This document shows positions 8,729-17,054 of a stretch of 64,000 nt of DNA, one piece after another. A model generated the notes under the pieces. That model worked only from the letters and a program-made list of their open reading frames with translations. It made no database searches and was not told the DNA's origin. A program made the position numbers and the translations under genes. The stretch is from CALCLY01 sp900552775 (GTDB lineage: Bacteria; Bacillota; Clostridia; UMGS1883; UMGS1540): contig CALCLY010000017.1 in the NCBI GenBank assembly GCA_937966555.1, forward strand, positions 1-64,000, written 5' to 3'. Within the stretch, counting starts at the first letter, position 1, and every line of letters begins with the position of its first letter.

Positions 8729-9586
8729 ATGAAAAAATTTTTAACAGCGTTATTGATATTTATTTTGTGCGCAGGTTCTCTCACTTGCTATTCTTCGGGG
8801 GATTATTACAGTACGGCAGAAATTAAACCCGGAGTCGGCATATATTTTATCAATGGAAACGTATACACTTTTGACCCTGATGAACTGCCTTATATTGATG
8901 AAGAAACAGGATTAACAATGGTTTCGCCTCGCTTTTTTGCAAATATATTGGGCTGCGGAACAGAGAAAACCGGAACCGAATCTGTTTCGTTTGTATTCGG
9001 TGACAAAAAATATTCATTTTACAGCGACTATGATTTTAAACTGCTGTTTCCCGATAGGTCGGATAGCTTCAGACGTATCAGAACAGTAAGCAAAAACAAT
9101 ACTGTATTTTTGCCGCTCCGCAAAGCTGCTGAAGAATTTTTTAAAGCTCAGATTATTTGGAACGGAGAAGATAATTTTATTACTGTCAAAAGCCTTGACG
9201 GTAATTATCTCGGAGTGAATGTTGACTATTCAATAAATGACGATAAACTTGATATAAATTATACTATTACAAATAATTCGGATTTCGAAACAGAAATCGG
9301 TATAAATTCACCGGATGATCTGGTAGTTATAATAGCCGATAAAAATACCGGAGAAAAACTCAGTACTTCGGTTTATCAAAGAAAATCCGGAGTATCAGGT
9401 TACGAAAACGTCATTGTAAAACCGGGTTATTCGCAAAAATGGTCTAAAAGAGTTAACCTCGGCAGTATTGACAGAGAACTTCAGCCGGGAAAGAAGTATA
9501 TAGTTTCCGTTCATCCTCAAACTTTAGTGGTTCCGGCATTTTGGGCGAATACACTTTATCAAAAATCTTTTGAAATAACTTTTTAA
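8729..9586 (+). CDS. Secreted stalk-domain protein with BsuPI-like C-terminal domain
   Basis: 285 residues. Signal peptide or membrane anchor in residues 1-22, with a Cys soon after that is not a strict lipobox. Residues about 35-150 resemble one copper-amine-oxidase N-terminal (stalk) module, a widespread extracellular beta module in Clostridia that does not imply oxidase activity. Residues about 150-285 resemble the BsuPI proteinase-inhibitor beta sandwich (VDYSINDDKLDINYTITNNS, later LQPGKKYIVSVHPQ). ATG 8729 follows AAAAGGGG (8711-8718); ATG 8678 has no good binding site. Single gene, converging on GH20. A role as a surface inhibitor or adhesive protein is possible but unproven. Confidence 0.65.
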   Translation: MKKFLTALLIFILCAGSLTCYSSGDYYSTAEIKPGVGIYFINGNVYTFDPDELPYIDEETGLTMVSPRFFANILGCGTEKTGTESVSFVFGDKKYSFYSDYDFKLLFPDRSDSFRRIRTVSKNNTVFLPLRKAAEEFFKAQIIWNGEDNFITVKSLDGNYLGVNVDYSINDDKLDINYTITNNSDFETEIGINSPDDLVVIIADKNTGEKLSTSVYQRKSGVSGYENVIVKPGYSQKWSKRVNLGSIDRELQPGKKYIVSVHPQTLVVPAFWANTLYQKSFEITF

Positions 9587-9601
9587 TAACTAAAAAAATC
9601 A

Positions 9602-9645
9602 AAGAGGGTGCAGCAAAACAAAAATCGTTTTGTTGCACCCTCGCT
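9602..9645 (-). terminator. Strong hairpin between convergent genes
   Basis: GAGGGTGCAGCAAAAC pairs with GTTTTGTTGCACCCTC with one G-U. Read on the minus strand it is followed by TTTGATTTTTTT, so it mainly ends the GH20 transcript; on the plus strand there is no T run. Confidence 0.85.
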
Positions 9646-9649
9646 TGCA

Positions 9650-11536
9650 TTACCAGTTTCCTACTGTCATAAATGATTTATATTGGTTTGTTTCCGTAAG
9701 AGGATAAGGATTTTCGTTATAGAAAAAGCGTTCAGCTTCAAGTTCTTCAATATTATCAATTTTACCGCTTAAGTAATTATTGATTCTTGATATAGCCGTT
9801 TTAACACGTGCTTCTATGCACGAAAGCATCATATCGCTTGCTTCCCAGCCAAACACTTTATTGTGTTTAAGCCACATTTTTTCCGAAAGCTCATGGAATT
9901 TTTCATATTTTTCAAGAAGCTCAGAAAGCTCCTCGGAAAGCTTTTTGAGATTATCTTTTTTACCTTCTTTATATGCGTCCGTGATTCGCAATCCGATATC
10001 GCATTTGCTTACGAGAAGTTCAAGAAGCAAATGTCTTTTTTCAAACATATCGTTAAATTCACCCATGTCGCCGACTTTTTCAATGTCTTTCAAATATTTT
10101 TTGTAATGGGTTTTAAAATCAAATTGTGAAAGAGTCTTATCATAAAGTCCTATCAATACATCGTTAAACATGTGTTGTGCGGAGGAATTAAGACAAAATG
10201 CCGCTTCATCTACATTGCCTTCTCTCTCCTTATCCGTAAAGTCATCCATTGATAAAGCCATGAAACTCTTGAGAGGATACCCGGTGCAAATCTCAAACAT
10301 TTTTGAAAGCTGTTTGTCGTTTACCTGATAATTGTAGTTTTGTTCTGCGTACATTTGAAGACCGGGAAGTGTTTCAAATAAATCATACATCGCGCACGTA
10401 TTATTCCATATTGTCGCAAAAACGGTTTTAACGCCGTGATCCTTACAAGCCTTCAGCTGCGTATGGGCGGTTTTGAAGGTTTTTTCGTTATTTGCACACA
10501 TTCTGTTCCACGTCCAGATTCCGCCTGCAAATACAGTTTCGCGTGCAAGAGTATTTTGGTGTTTGTCTATAAAAGTTGAAGTAAGATCATAATCCTCAAA
10601 GCAATAGTCCCAGTAAACAAGCTCAAGATTTTTCGGAAGTCTGTCCTTTGTATCCTCGGGTATATAAGAGGTTAAGTCATAGTCGCCGCCGATTTTTCCG
10701 TTTTTGAAGAACATATCGCTCCACATCATGGGCTTATAGCCATATTTTTCGGCAATTTCCGAAACTTTTTCGAGATGCAAAAGCATTAACTCGTGTGCGT
10801 CTTTATATCCTTCACGCTTAAACATTTTTCCCGAAGTTCCGATTCCTATAGCTTCATCAAGGCCAATATGAATACGGCGGCTTCTGAGGCAGCTGCTCAT
10901 AGATTTAAACATTTTATCTATAAATTCATATGTTTCCGGAGCGCCGATATAAAGTGTATCGGACGTATCAGACATTTTTGCCGCATATCTCCATCTGATT
11001 GTTGTTGCAAGATGACCGAGCGTCTGTATACACGGAATAACTTCGATTCCGAGCATATATGCATAATCGTCTATTTCACGTAGCTCAGCCTGAGTATATC
11101 TTCCGCGCATATACCCAAACCATGGGTATTCGGGAATTTCGTATGTATCTTCGGTATAAAGCATAATCATATCAAGCCCCATAAGCGCAAGATAATTCAA
11201 ATACTCTTTTACCGTTTTAACATTTATAACTGCATTTCGGGAGCAGTCAACCATAACTCCGCAGGTATCAAAATGCCTTTTCTGAACAACGTCTTTTCCG
11301 CCGTTTCGGATGATATCGCAAGCGATTGCAAAACCTCTGAAAAACTCTGCTTTTTTACTGAACGCAACATATATTTTACCGCTGTCCCTTTTTACAGAAA
11401 GTTGCTCGGAACCGCTCTGTGCAATGATTTCAAGACCGTTGTCCGTAATATCGGCATGCAGTTTCCGACATATTACAAGAGCTCCTTCAAGTATATCCTG
11501 CGTATCGCCTGAAAGTCTTATTTTTATTTTTTCCAT
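9650..11536 (-). CDS. Glycoside hydrolase family 20, beta-N-acetylhexosaminidase (GcnA-like)
   Basis: 628 residues with no signal peptide, so probably cytoplasmic. GH20 enzymes remove terminal GlcNAc or GalNAc by substrate-assisted catalysis; the conserved Asp-Glu pair is D227-E228 in HIGLDEA. The order is a small N-terminal alpha/beta domain (1-90), the TIM barrel (about 90-400) and a helical C-terminal domain, the same size and layout as streptococcal GcnA. ATG at 11536 has GGAGA upstream. It is divergent from the AraC gene at 11755, a likely regulator. Substrate is inferred as hexosamine-capped oligosaccharides entering the cell. Confidence 0.85.
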   Translation of the reverse strand: MEKIKIRLSGDTQDILEGALVICRKLHADITDNGLEIIAQSGSEQLSVKRDSGKIYVAFSKKAEFFRGFAIACDIIRNGGKDVVQKRHFDTCGVMVDCSRNAVINVKTVKEYLNYLALMGLDMIMLYTEDTYEIPEYPWFGYMRGRYTQAELREIDDYAYMLGIEVIPCIQTLGHLATTIRWRYAAKMSDTSDTLYIGAPETYEFIDKMFKSMSSCLRSRRIHIGLDEAIGIGTSGKMFKREGYKDAHELMLLHLEKVSEIAEKYGYKPMMWSDMFFKNGKIGGDYDLTSYIPEDTKDRLPKNLELVYWDYCFEDYDLTSTFIDKHQNTLARETVFAGGIWTWNRMCANNEKTFKTAHTQLKACKDHGVKTVFATIWNNTCAMYDLFETLPGLQMYAEQNYNYQVNDKQLSKMFEICTGYPLKSFMALSMDDFTDKEREGNVDEAAFCLNSSAQHMFNDVLIGLYDKTLSQFDFKTHYKKYLKDIEKVGDMGEFNDMFEKRHLLLELLVSKCDIGLRITDAYKEGKKDNLKKLSEELSELLEKYEKFHELSEKMWLKHNKVFGWEASDMMLSCIEARVKTAISRINNYLSGKIDNIEELEAERFFYNENPYPLTETNQYKSFMTVGNW

Positions 11537-11578
11537 ATTTTATCTCCGTTCTGCCGCTGTGGCTGAATATATGATTTG

Positions 11579-11587
11579 ATTGTACCA
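11579..11587 (-). promoter_or_regulatory. Extended -10 promoter for GH20
   Basis: On the minus strand TGGTACAAT is an extended -10 element about 43 nt upstream of the GH20 start; no good -35 is seen. Confidence 0.35.
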
Positions 11588-11658
11588 CCAAAAATCGCTT
11601 AAGGCTACACCTATATTGCTGTTTGTTTCCGATTTATTGACATTAACGTGAACCTTAA

Positions 11659-11686
11659 TTGAAAAAAAAAATAATTATGTTAGAAT
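11659..11686 (+). promoter_or_regulatory. Sigma-A promoter of the AraC-family gene
   Basis: TTGAAA (11659-11664), 16-nt spacer, TAGAAT (11681-11686); leader of about 60 nt to 11755. Confidence 0.5.
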
Positions 11687-11754
11687 CAAAACATCAAATA
11701 TACAAATACTAATCGAATTATGTTCATAAAAATATAATCGCTTGGAGGAGAAAA

Positions 11755-12582
11755 ATGTCAATTTATCCGCAAAAGTTTCCGGAAAATTTTAAAGAAGATA
11801 TTTTTGTTAATTTCTGCAAAGATTTTGACCATTCGGATTTTCATTATCATATTAATCATTACGAAATATGTTATGTTCTTGAAGGCAAAGCCGAATATGT
11901 AAACAATTCAAAAGTTATAGAACTTAACAAATATGATATGGTTTTTACAGAAAAGGGCATGCCGCACGGCATTGAATGTAAAAAAGGCGTAAAAACCGAT
12001 ATTGTTACCATAAATTTCAGTGATGAATTTCTTTCGAAGCTTGACAACGGAATTTTATTTAAAGAAATTTTTAATCATACTTTTCTAAAAACACCGTCAA
12101 TGCTTTTTTATGAATTAACTCAGCTTATTACAAGACTTTGTGCAGAAAGCGACTACCCTTTTATTTTTTCAAAAAATCTTGTTGAAGGGTACATTCAAGA
12201 ACTGCTTGTTCTGATTTACAGAACAATTAAATCTCTTGATTCTCCGCGCAATCTTCCTGTTAACGGAATAATTGAAGCTGCTTCAAAGTACATTTGTGCA
12301 AATTATGATAAAAGTATAACCCTTGCCGATATAGCTGAATACTGTCATATTAATAAATATCATTTATCGCGTTTGTTTAAAAACATTATGGGAGTAAATC
12401 TATTTTCATACCTTAATACCATAAGAGTGCATGAAGCCTCTGCAATGCTTCTTGAAACCGATAAAACAATTCTTGAAATATCAAATGCCTGCGGATTTAA
12501 CAGTCTTAAACATTTTTGTGATGTATTTAAAAAAGAAACAGGTGTTTCGGCAAGTGCTTTCAGAAAGAAAAACAGTAAATAA
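11755..12582 (+). CDS. AraC family transcriptional regulator
   Basis: 275 residues. The N-terminal half is a cupin-type sensor (HYHINHYEICYVLEGKAEYV at about 24-43), the C-terminal 100 residues hold two helix-turn-helix motifs, including YCHINKYHLSRLFK and a final SNACGFNSLKHFCDVFKKET. Regulators of this type usually activate neighbouring sugar-use genes on binding a sugar. It is divergent from GH20 and lies directly upstream, same strand, of operon A; either or both may be its target. Start ATG with TGGAGGAG upstream. Confidence 0.9.
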   Translation: MSIYPQKFPENFKEDIFVNFCKDFDHSDFHYHINHYEICYVLEGKAEYVNNSKVIELNKYDMVFTEKGMPHGIECKKGVKTDIVTINFSDEFLSKLDNGILFKEIFNHTFLKTPSMLFYELTQLITRLCAESDYPFIFSKNLVEGYIQELLVLIYRTIKSLDSPRNLPVNGIIEAASKYICANYDKSITLADIAEYCHINKYHLSRLFKNIMGVNLFSYLNTIRVHEASAMLLETDKTILEISNACGFNSLKHFCDVFKKETGVSASAFRKKNSK

Positions 12583-12663
12583 AGCTTATGCTTAATTTCG
12601 CCTAAAGTCAACTAATCGGAATAAGCAGTCAATATATGTGAAGACTTTTTTGTTTTAAAATAC

Positions 12664-12826
12664 TATAATTATAATATAAAATGCTTAATAAAAAATAATT
12701 CTGACTTAAATATTAAGTTATTTTGTTAAAAAGAATCTTTTATCAAGCATTTTATAGTTTAATTCATTTCCGAATCATTCGGATGAATTGGCGAATATTT
12801 GACTTTTTGAAAGGAATGATCTAATC
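12664..12826 (+). promoter_or_regulatory. A+T-rich promoter region and structured leader of operon A
   Basis: Two TATAAT boxes (12664-12669 and 12670-12675) stand without a good -35, which would fit an activator-dependent promoter. Downstream, TAAAATGCTT (12677-12686) and AAGCATTTTA (12745-12754) form a perfect 10-bp stem that encloses ACTTAA/TTAAGT (12704-12718). A second hairpin AATTCAT..CCGA/TCGG..ATGAATT lies at 12761-12789, 37 nt before the GTG start. No T run follows either stem. Confidence 0.45.
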
Positions 12827-14434
12827 GTGAAAAAAATCTTGAGCGGTATTTTAGCATTGCTTATGACCGCACCTACCGTGTGCAGTGCAGCGGTGAAGTT
12901 TACAACAGTTGATCCGGCGGAAGATATCATAAGGCTTTCGTGTGATACCGGGGCAGAAGATAATATAACTTTTATTGTACTTAATCCCGGTCATACGTAT
13001 GAGGATTATACAAGCGGTGACGAGGGGAAGAGAACGGAGTCTATTCGCTATATCGGGCTCGGAAAAAGTGAAAATGACGAAGCGCATGTTACCTTTGCTT
13101 TAAGCGGTGATGTAGGCGGTACATTTACAGCTTTTGCAAACGGTGAAAAACTTGAGTTTGAATATTATCCAATGGAACTTAAAAAGAAATTTTTATCCGA
13201 CATGAAAAACGGTACAGAAACCGATATGGAGAAATTAATAAAAATATTCGGATTTTCGGACGAGGATATTTACAAAAAAGGAAATAAGGAAGATATTATT
13301 TTAAGGCTTTCCAAGAAAAAAGATTTTTCTGATGATGTTTCGGTGGTATATGACGAGTTATTTGAAGAAATTCTTCTTTCCGATTTTTCTTCCGGAAAAA
13401 GTGAAGCGGTTTTTGCAAACGGAAAATTATTATATGCGGAAAAACTCGGCATATCGGATATGGAAGAATATAATGATTATATTTCGCTTTTGAACAAAAA
13501 CGGTTTAAAAGATGTTGAAAATAAACTTCTCTCAAAAAACTATTCATCTATTGCTGATTTTCAAAAAGAATTTAAAAAATCAATTTATTTTAATTTAATA
13601 ATGAACTATAAAGATAATGGCTACGGTCACATGCAGGAGATTTTTGAAAAGTATTCTTCGGAATATAAGGATTACGGTGTTAATTTCCCGGCAAAGGAAA
13701 ACAGAAGCGCTTATCAGGCGCTATTGGGAAGCGACGCTGAAACTCTTGAAGATATGGGCAAAAAACTCAAATCACTGCTCAGCCAGAAAAGCGACGGCAA
13801 ATCAACCGGAAGCGGTTCGGGCTCGGGAACTACTCAAAATCACGGCGTCTCCCAAAACACGGGCGGAAAAGACTTTGTAAATCCCAATGAAGATAAAGAT
13901 GAAGATAATAAAAAACTATATTCGGATGTTGAGGATAGTTTCTGGGCCTTCGAAGCCATTAAAAATCTTTCGGAAAACAATGTTCTCACAGGCTATGAAA
14001 ACGGAACATTTCTTCCTCAAAAAAGCGTTACACGCGCTGAGTTTTCAAAGATGATTTCACTCGTATTTAACCTTAAAGGCGGAACCGGCGCTTTTGATGA
14101 TGTGTCGGATACTGATTGGTTTGCTCCTTATATACATGCCGCAGCGGATAAAGGTATAGTTTTCGGCTCAGACGGAAAGTTCAGACCGAATGATAATATC
14201 ACGCGTCAGGATGCCGCGGTTATGATTTTCAGAGCATACAGCAAAACAAAGAAAACATCCGATTCATTTAAGGATGATAATGAAATATCGGAATATGCCA
14301 AAGAAGCCGTATATGACCTCAGCTCGCAGGGGGTAATTAAGGGATACGAAGACAATACATTTCGTCCGCTTGCAAATTTAAGCAGAGCAGAAGCGGCTTC
14401 GCTCTTAAATGAAATTATGAAAGGAGAAAAATAA
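12827..14434 (+). CDS. Secreted SLH protein A1 (three C-terminal SLH repeats)
   Basis: 535 residues. Signal peptide (1-21), an N-terminal beta-sandwich-like domain (about 22-115), a charged helical region (115-320), a Gly/Ser/Thr linker (about 322-348), then three SLH repeats at about 364-412, 422-470 and 480-530 with the signatures TRAEF, TRQDA and SRAEA. SLH repeats bind pyruvylated secondary cell-wall polymers, so the protein should be held on the outside of the wall with its N-terminus displayed. GTG start with AAAGGA upstream. First gene of operon A; its stop overlaps the next start by one base (TAATG). Its paralogue, with the same architecture, is at 52340-53977. The displayed domain's ligand is unknown. 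Confidence 0.85.
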   Translation: MKKILSGILALLMTAPTVCSAAVKFTTVDPAEDIIRLSCDTGAEDNITFIVLNPGHTYEDYTSGDEGKRTESIRYIGLGKSENDEAHVTFALSGDVGGTFTAFANGEKLEFEYYPMELKKKFLSDMKNGTETDMEKLIKIFGFSDEDIYKKGNKEDIILRLSKKKDFSDDVSVVYDELFEEILLSDFSSGKSEAVFANGKLLYAEKLGISDMEEYNDYISLLNKNGLKDVENKLLSKNYSSIADFQKEFKKSIYFNLIMNYKDNGYGHMQEIFEKYSSEYKDYGVNFPAKENRSAYQALLGSDAETLEDMGKKLKSLLSQKSDGKSTGSGSGSGTTQNHGVSQNTGGKDFVNPNEDKDEDNKKLYSDVEDSFWAFEAIKNLSENNVLTGYENGTFLPQKSVTRAEFSKMISLVFNLKGGTGAFDDVSDTDWFAPYIHAAADKGIVFGSDGKFRPNDNITRQDAAVMIFRAYSKTKKTSDSFKDDNEISEYAKEAVYDLSSQGVIKGYEDNTFRPLANLSRAEAASLLNEIMKGEK

Positions 14435-17040
14435 TGCAAATAAAAAAACTTCTCTCAATCGTCATTGTACTTGCTCTTTGTTTCTCGCTTACCGTTGTTT
14501 CCGCTGCGGAAAACGAAAACCAACTTGAGTTTTTCAAGGCGTTTTCGCTTGTTGATTCCGGTACAGCTTCAAATGATGTGCTTACAAGAGGCGAACTTGC
14601 CAAAATATATTACAAACTGATGCTTAAAACTGATGAGATTCCCGAGGGTGACACAGTATCGCGTTTTACGGATGTTCCGGAATCTTTGGCATCTGTTGCC
14701 GAAGCCGTAAGCGGTGCCGGAATAATGACCGGAACAGGTGACGGTAAATTTGAACCCGATAAAAACGTTACATATATTCAGCTTATCAAAACAATGATAT
14801 CATTTTTGGGATATGATACCGTTGCAAATTATTACGGCGGTTACCCGACAGGATATTATAACGAGGCATCTCTGCTCGGGTTAACAAAAAAAGCCCCGTC
14901 CGATTATAATTTTTATGTTACTTACGGCGGTGCGGAAAATGTTTTCAGAGCAGCGGTTAAAGCCGATATTATGCAAAATATAAACGGAAATCATGAAATT
15001 GTTGAAGGAAAAAATTATTTGTCTCTTTACTATGGAATACTCGAAAAAGACGGCATAGTTACAGAAGATAATTTCAGCGATATGGACAATAACAAATCCG
15101 ATATTTACGGAAGAATACGCATAGATTCTGAACCGTACGATGTCGGCGAGGGCGCAAAAAACATAATATACGAGGGCGGTAAGAAGGTCAGAATTTTTTA
15201 CACGCTTGAAGATGCAAGACCGTTTATATACTTCTACGAGCAGATACGCAATACCGAGACCATAATTAACGGTGAGGATATCACAAATGTTTCTTCGGAC
15301 GCTATAGAGTATTACGACGGAAGCAAAACGACAAAAATCAAATATAACGCAAAAACGGCAGTTGTATATAACGGCGCCGCGGTTGCAAGCTATAACAGCA
15401 GTATATTAAATCCGTTTGATAAATATGACGGATATATCAAGGCGATAGACAATGACGGCGACAAAATTGCCGACGTATTGTACATCAGCGCATATCAAAG
15501 CATGGTTGTTGGCTCCGTTCGCGGCGGAAAAGTTTATTCCAAAATCAGAACAGGTCAGTTTATCAATCTGAAAGAGCTTGGCGAAGCCGTTATAATAAAT
15601 ACATATAACGAGCAGATAAGCAGCAGTGACATAGCAGTCGGGGATATTCTTACATACGAAACGGATTTAAGCGGCAAAGTAACAAAAGTCAATGTCACAA
15701 TAGATGTCGGCGGAGGCATAATATCGGATGTGGAGACAAAAGCATCCGGAGAAATAGCATCGGTTATTATTTCGGGACGCTCTTACAGCTTCGGCAAGAC
15801 GGCAAATCAAAGTAAAGATATATCCGATGTTCAGCCGGGCAAAAGCATTGTGCTTTACTTTAACCGTGACGGCAGAGTGGGTGATTTTGAAATTGAGGCT
15901 ACAACGGGAGTGAAAACAGGCTACATCACCGCCGCAAAAAAAGATAAAGGAATAAGCGGAGTATACAGAGTAAAAATACTAACTTCAAAAGGTATATTCG
16001 AAACATTTGAGCTTGCTGACAAAATCAGTATAGACAACGATACTTTTAAACCCGAAGAATTTATAACAAAACTTGGTGTTGTGTCCTCGGGTGATATTGT
16101 AAGACAGGCCATTTTGTATACATTGGACGAAAACGGTAAACTTACGTCGGCTGTTTTGAGCGGCGGCGAAGGGCTGCACGAAATGAAAGGGCTTGACGGA
16201 ACAACGGAGATAAACTATAAAACCTCGTTAAATTCCTTCAGGATGCAGGCTTATGCCGGCTCCGACACGATTGTGTTTATCATTCCTCCCGAGGAGAACC
16301 GTTCTGTTGACGAGGCGTATTCCGTAGAGGATTATTCTTATTTCGGAAACAGCAGCTATAAGGTGCTTGGCTATTCTTCAGAGGAAAATGACCCGCTTTT
16401 GAGCGTGGCGATTGTCGAAAGCGAAGCGGGAGCTGTTACGGATCTTGACTCGACAGGTAATTATCTTGCCGTTGATAAAATCGTAAAAGTTATTGATGAT
16501 GAAGGCAATGTTGCTTTAAAAATTTACGGAGCAGGCAGATATAACGCAGATGAAACGAAAAATCATTCGTTTACGGTTTTAAATGAAAATGTTCTTAAAA
16601 TAGGCAAAGACGGAAGCATGCCCGAGCAGGGTGATATAATAAAATATGCTGTTGACGTAACGGGCAAGATGTCTGCGGCAAAGCTTATTTTGGATAAATC
16701 CGAAAACAAGCTTTACGATATGCAGAATCCGAATTATCCGACATTCCCTGCAGACGGATCAAGATATACCTACGGAAAAATAATCAAAAAAACCGATTCG
16801 TATATTACGGCTGAGCTTATAAATACCGATTCGTCAAAGGTGACCGAAAGCTATCCCATTTTCAGATTCGGTACAAACGGAATATATTTTCTCTCAGATA
16901 ATAAAGGTGACGGAAAATATACGGCGTTAAACGAGTCGTATATCTATGATTCGGAAACGTTCGGTGACGACGCTTCGTATGTTTTCACCTTTACAAGAGG
17001 TGAATGGTGGTATGGCGGCATAATATATACCGCGGAGTAA
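14434..17040 (+). CDS. Secreted SLH protein A2 (N-terminal SLH, long beta-rich body)
   Basis: 868 residues. Signal peptide (1-24), SLH-type repeats in about 30-200 (TRGEL, FTDVPES, GDGKFEPDKNVT, and the GGYPTGY element often found in SLH proteins), then about 650 residues of repeating beta-rich sequence with no enzyme motif I recognise. IDNDGDKIADVLYI at 338-351 looks like a calcium-binding Asp loop and recurs at the same place in the paralogue at 49692. AAAGGAG precedes the ATG. It is translationally coupled to A1 and followed 14 nt later by the first lyase. Probable structural or scaffold role at the surface; function not known. Confidence 0.8.
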   Translation: MQIKKLLSIVIVLALCFSLTVVSAAENENQLEFFKAFSLVDSGTASNDVLTRGELAKIYYKLMLKTDEIPEGDTVSRFTDVPESLASVAEAVSGAGIMTGTGDGKFEPDKNVTYIQLIKTMISFLGYDTVANYYGGYPTGYYNEASLLGLTKKAPSDYNFYVTYGGAENVFRAAVKADIMQNINGNHEIVEGKNYLSLYYGILEKDGIVTEDNFSDMDNNKSDIYGRIRIDSEPYDVGEGAKNIIYEGGKKVRIFYTLEDARPFIYFYEQIRNTETIINGEDITNVSSDAIEYYDGSKTTKIKYNAKTAVVYNGAAVASYNSSILNPFDKYDGYIKAIDNDGDKIADVLYISAYQSMVVGSVRGGKVYSKIRTGQFINLKELGEAVIINTYNEQISSSDIAVGDILTYETDLSGKVTKVNVTIDVGGGIISDVETKASGEIASVIISGRSYSFGKTANQSKDISDVQPGKSIVLYFNRDGRVGDFEIEATTGVKTGYITAAKKDKGISGVYRVKILTSKGIFETFELADKISIDNDTFKPEEFITKLGVVSSGDIVRQAILYTLDENGKLTSAVLSGGEGLHEMKGLDGTTEINYKTSLNSFRMQAYAGSDTIVFIIPPEENRSVDEAYSVEDYSYFGNSSYKVLGYSSEENDPLLSVAIVESEAGAVTDLDSTGNYLAVDKIVKVIDDEGNVALKIYGAGRYNADETKNHSFTVLNENVLKIGKDGSMPEQGDIIKYAVDVTGKMSAAKLILDKSENKLYDMQNPNYPTFPADGSRYTYGKIIKKTDSYITAELINTDSSKVTESYPIFRFGTNGIYFLSDNKGDGKYTALNESYIYDSETFGDDASYVFTFTRGEWWYGGIIYTAE

Positions 17041-17054
17041 GGAGGAGAATATAA

